From Rhabdochlamydiaceae bacterium (GTDB taxonomy: Bacteria; Chlamydiota; Chlamydiia; Chlamydiales; Rhabdochlamydiaceae), in the NCBI GenBank assembly GCA_019745395.1, contig JAIETG010000027.1:124001-188000 (forward strand): a stretch of 64,000 nt of DNA, given 5' to 3'. The notes under the pieces are model-generated. The model was not told where the DNA came from and did no database searches. It was given only the letters and a program-made list of their open reading frames with translations. Shown here in pieces: positions 62,356 to 64,000 of the stretch; the first letter of the stretch is position 1; each line of letters begins with the position of its first letter. The position numbers and the translations under genes are program-made.

Positions 62356-62474
62356 AGGGATCAAACCTCCTCTCAAATATAAAGAGCTCAGGATAGATTA
62401 ACGGATTCTTTCTGACAAGAGCAACTTTTGAAAAAAATATTTGAGAAATTACGAAAAAAGAAGACTAAAAAATC

Positions 62475-62503
62475 AAAGCTCGGAATGTAGAGTTCCGAGC
62501 TTT
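62475..62503. terminator. Bidirectional intrinsic terminator
   Basis: AAAGCTCGGAA and TTCCGAGCTTT (11 bp, 7-base loop), with GTCTTTTTT to the right and, on the minus strand, GATTTTTTAG. It ends the 62526 gene. Confidence 0.82.
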
Positions 62504-62525
62504 GTCTTTTTTATGAAGAATGATA

Positions 62526-62906
62526 TTAAGCTAAGATCGCCCAATATAAAAGAATACCCCAAGCCAAAGGAATGATACCTAACAATTTGGTCAACTTCCC
62601 TTTACCAAGAAACTTCATGAGAAGTCCTGGACAAAACAAAGAAACAACTCCTCTTAAAGTGAGAAACCATCCTAAGAGAGTTATTAAAATAATTTTATTC
62701 ATCTCCCAAACATTACATTGAGTGATTAAAATCAACCCGATTAAAAGGTTAAGCAATCCTAACATGTAAAAACAAGCTGGAGAAGATTTAAGTGATGCCA
62801 TTATTTTGACAAAATTATCTCTATACAAGAGCATTGAAAGCCCTACAAGAAAAAGAAAAGGGGCAAACACTTGAGCCCAATGTGCTGCAATCTGCGATTC
62901 CATCAT
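62526..62906 (-). CDS. Small integral membrane protein of unknown function
   Basis: The frame is open from a GTG at 62933, but an AAAGAGG box precedes two ATGs (62906 and 62903); about 126 aa. Four hydrophobic segments fill nearly the whole length. No family recognised with certainty. It is followed by a terminator and preceded by the prepilin genes, but separated from them by 45 bp, so it may still be in the same transcription unit. Confidence 0.6.
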   Translation of the reverse strand: MMESQIAAHWAQVFAPFLFLVGLSMLLYRDNFVKIMASLKSSPACFYMLGLLNLLIGLILITQCNVWEMNKIILITLLGWFLTLRGVVSLFCPGLLMKFLGKGKLTKLLGIIPLAWGILLYWAILA

Positions 62907-62950
62907 AACCTCTTTAGGTGAACTTTTCTTCACACTAGTGATTAAAGAAA

Positions 62951-63490
62951 TTATTTGTCAACAAGCTCTGCGATTTTTTTTTCCTTCAGAGGGAAAAATG
63001 GTGGGGGAGAAGAAGAAAATCGGATAGGGTTTGAATGAAAAACTACAGGATAAGAAAGATCTAAAAACATAGAGTCTTTTTCTTTTTTATAAGGAGTTAT
63101 CTCTAAAATCCCCTGAGGAGAAATCCTCCCTGAAGGGGTAAATGTAATAGGAAGTGTATCAATAACTTTCCCTTGAAAAGAGATCTTCTCCACGTCTTTC
63201 CATGTATACGAGCTAGAAGAAAAAGTAGGGGAATCTGATTCCAAGATCGCTTGATACCCCCCATCCATTCTTTTTTTCAAAACACAAACAACATCACACT
63301 TTTGATGCATCGCAAGAATTTGAGCTCTCTCCATGTCGAGCAACCACGTTTGCAAGGCACTACGGAATCGATGATGAGCCAATAGATCGATCCCTTTGAT
63401 GCCAATTAACGCTCCAAGTAAACTGATCAAAAAAAGGCATACCATCAATTCTAATAAGGTAAATGCTTTAATTTTGATCGGTTTGCTCAT
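62951..63490 (-). CDS. Minor pseudopilin-like protein (GspH-type)
   Basis: A 179-aa protein with a type IV prepilin leader: IKAFTLLELMV, cleavage after Ala9, E14 at position +5, followed by a hydrophobic helix. The remainder is a GspH-like beta domain (LLDMERAQILAMHQK, ITFTPSGRISPQGI). Overlaps gspG by 4 bp. Similar in placement to CT568 next to the gspG-like gene in C. trachomatis. Confidence 0.8.
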   Translation of the reverse strand: MSKPIKIKAFTLLELMVCLFLISLLGALIGIKGIDLLAHHRFRSALQTWLLDMERAQILAMHQKCDVVCVLKKRMDGGYQAILESDSPTFSSSSYTWKDVEKISFQGKVIDTLPITFTPSGRISPQGILEITPYKKEKDSMFLDLSYPVVFHSNPIRFSSSPPPFFPLKEKKIAELVDK

Positions 63491-63894
63491 CTAGCCTCTT
63501 GAGCACTAGCTGGAGCTCCGCGATTTTTCTTTGCCTTGTATTTACTCCAAGCCTCAGAAGTGATAGTAACATCATAAAGCCCATCTGCTTCCATAGTATA
63601 GGGCTGTCCCCAACCATCTTTTAACAGTTTATTTGCATCCGCTACCAGACCTGTGCGCTTTAGATAGTAAGCAGGTTCCCTTAGCAACTCTTCCATAGGA
63701 ACACCATTAGCCACTTCCATAAGAAGAAGATCGTGTAATTTTTCAATTCCCTGTTCAGATCTAAAGGCTTTTCCTTCCTCTAAACTTCCCTTAACGTTAT
63801 ATCCAATGACCCCTCCGATCAAACCGATCAAAAAAATCACAATCATAATCTCAAGCAGCGTAATTGCCTGTTTCTTTTTTCGTTTATTCAACAT
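63487..63894 (-). CDS. gspG: Major pseudopilin GspG-like
   Basis: A 135-aa protein, leader MLNKRKKKQAITLLEIMI. Cleavage would follow Ala10, with Ile in place of the usual Phe at +1 and E15 at +5. The C-terminal part has KLLKDGWGQPYTM, the LxDPWGxPY-type GspG calcium/core region. It forms the pseudopilus of the type II secretion system. Belongs to a gsp cluster continuing past the right edge. Order F-G-H on the minus strand matches Chlamydia. Confidence 0.85.
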   Translation of the reverse strand: MLNKRKKKQAITLLEIMIVIFLIGLIGGVIGYNVKGSLEEGKAFRSEQGIEKLHDLLLMEVANGVPMEELLREPAYYLKRTGLVADANKLLKDGWGQPYTMEADGLYDVTITSEAWSKYKAKKNRGAPASAQEAR

Positions 63895-63909
63895 AAATCA
63901 AACCTATTT

Positions 63910-64000
63910 TTAACCTGATGACACAAAGGAGCTTACGTCCGTAAGCGGTAAGAGAATCGATAACACCACAACTCCAACGACAACTCCTAAAAACAATAAC
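63910..64000 (-). CDS. C-terminal end of GspF-type inner-membrane protein (cut by window edge)
   Basis: The minus strand from 63999 reads LLFLGVVVGVVVLSILLPLT then DVSSFVSSG and a stop at 63910. A hydrophobic helix followed by LPLTD-S is the closing segment of GspF/PilC proteins (VLAMLLPLFDLS). It lies directly upstream of gspG, as expected in a gsp operon. Confidence 0.65.
   Translation of the reverse strand, partial: LLFLGVVVGVVVLSILLPLTDVSSFVSSG

Noticed and set aside
1-64000. CRISPR arrays or rRNA genes
   Set aside because: No regularly spaced direct repeats and no rRNA-like blocks were seen; the only regular repetition is within the MORN protein gene.

Overview
The window is an AT-rich stretch of a bacterial chromosome that I read as a member of the Chlamydiota outside the genus Chlamydia. 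This rests on gene order: dnaB - mnmG - lplA-like; sdhC - sdhA - sdhB next to tatD; exbB - exbD - tolA-like - tolB - pal - LysM lipoprotein; and a gspG/gspH/gspF-type secretion cluster at the right edge. Genus and species cannot be fixed from the sequence alone. Base composition and the insertion sequence would fit a Rhabdochlamydia/Simkania/Parachlamydia-type organism, but that is a guess.

Positions 1-16,000 form an accessory island of glycan- and methyl-transfer enzymes. It holds two GT17 genes (one cut by the window edge), three GT90/CAP10-type glycosyltransferases, one exostosin-like (GT47) enzyme, one GT4 enzyme, a GH130-like propeller protein, a carbohydrate-type sulfotransferase, four small SAM methyltransferases and a broken FkbM methyltransferase. 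Nearly every one begins with its own N-terminal signal peptide or signal anchor, which is odd for enzymes that use nucleotide sugars, SAM or PAPS. An IS4-family element with intact inverted repeats and a 9-bp target duplication, but a transposase broken by three in-frame TGA codons, sits in the middle. My main hypothesis is that this is a secreted glycan-building or remodelling system that works outside the bacterial cytosol on host-supplied donors.

Positions 16,100-32,400 are housekeeping: a tRNA-Ser(GCU), replicative helicase DnaB carrying a full-length endonuclease intein in its P-loop, a 28-residue basic Cox24/mS38-like protein, MnmG, a degenerate receiver/GGDEF protein, a lipoate ligase-like protein, a secreted histidine phosphatase, succinate dehydrogenase and TatD. 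A 545-aa protein of unknown function is also here.

Positions 32,400-44,400 hold the Tol-Pal-type envelope operon ending in a glutamate racemase, then a fatty-acid hydroxylase-like membrane protein, an OmpR-type regulator, an MFS transporter, a glycine-zipper lipoprotein, a TPR membrane protein and a POT-family peptide transporter. The region between tatD and exbB, where Chlamydia trachomatis carries dsbD, holds only a decayed reading frame.

Positions 44,400-64,000 hold MarC, a GH81 beta-1,3-glucanase, two endonuclease/exonuclease/phosphatase-fold proteins (one CCR4-like with a membrane N-terminus), a 1158-aa fusion of an unknown domain to a peptide-binding-protein domain without a signal peptide, a TPR - VWA - RsmD operon, a very large MORN-type repeat protein and the prepilin-like genes of a type II secretion system.
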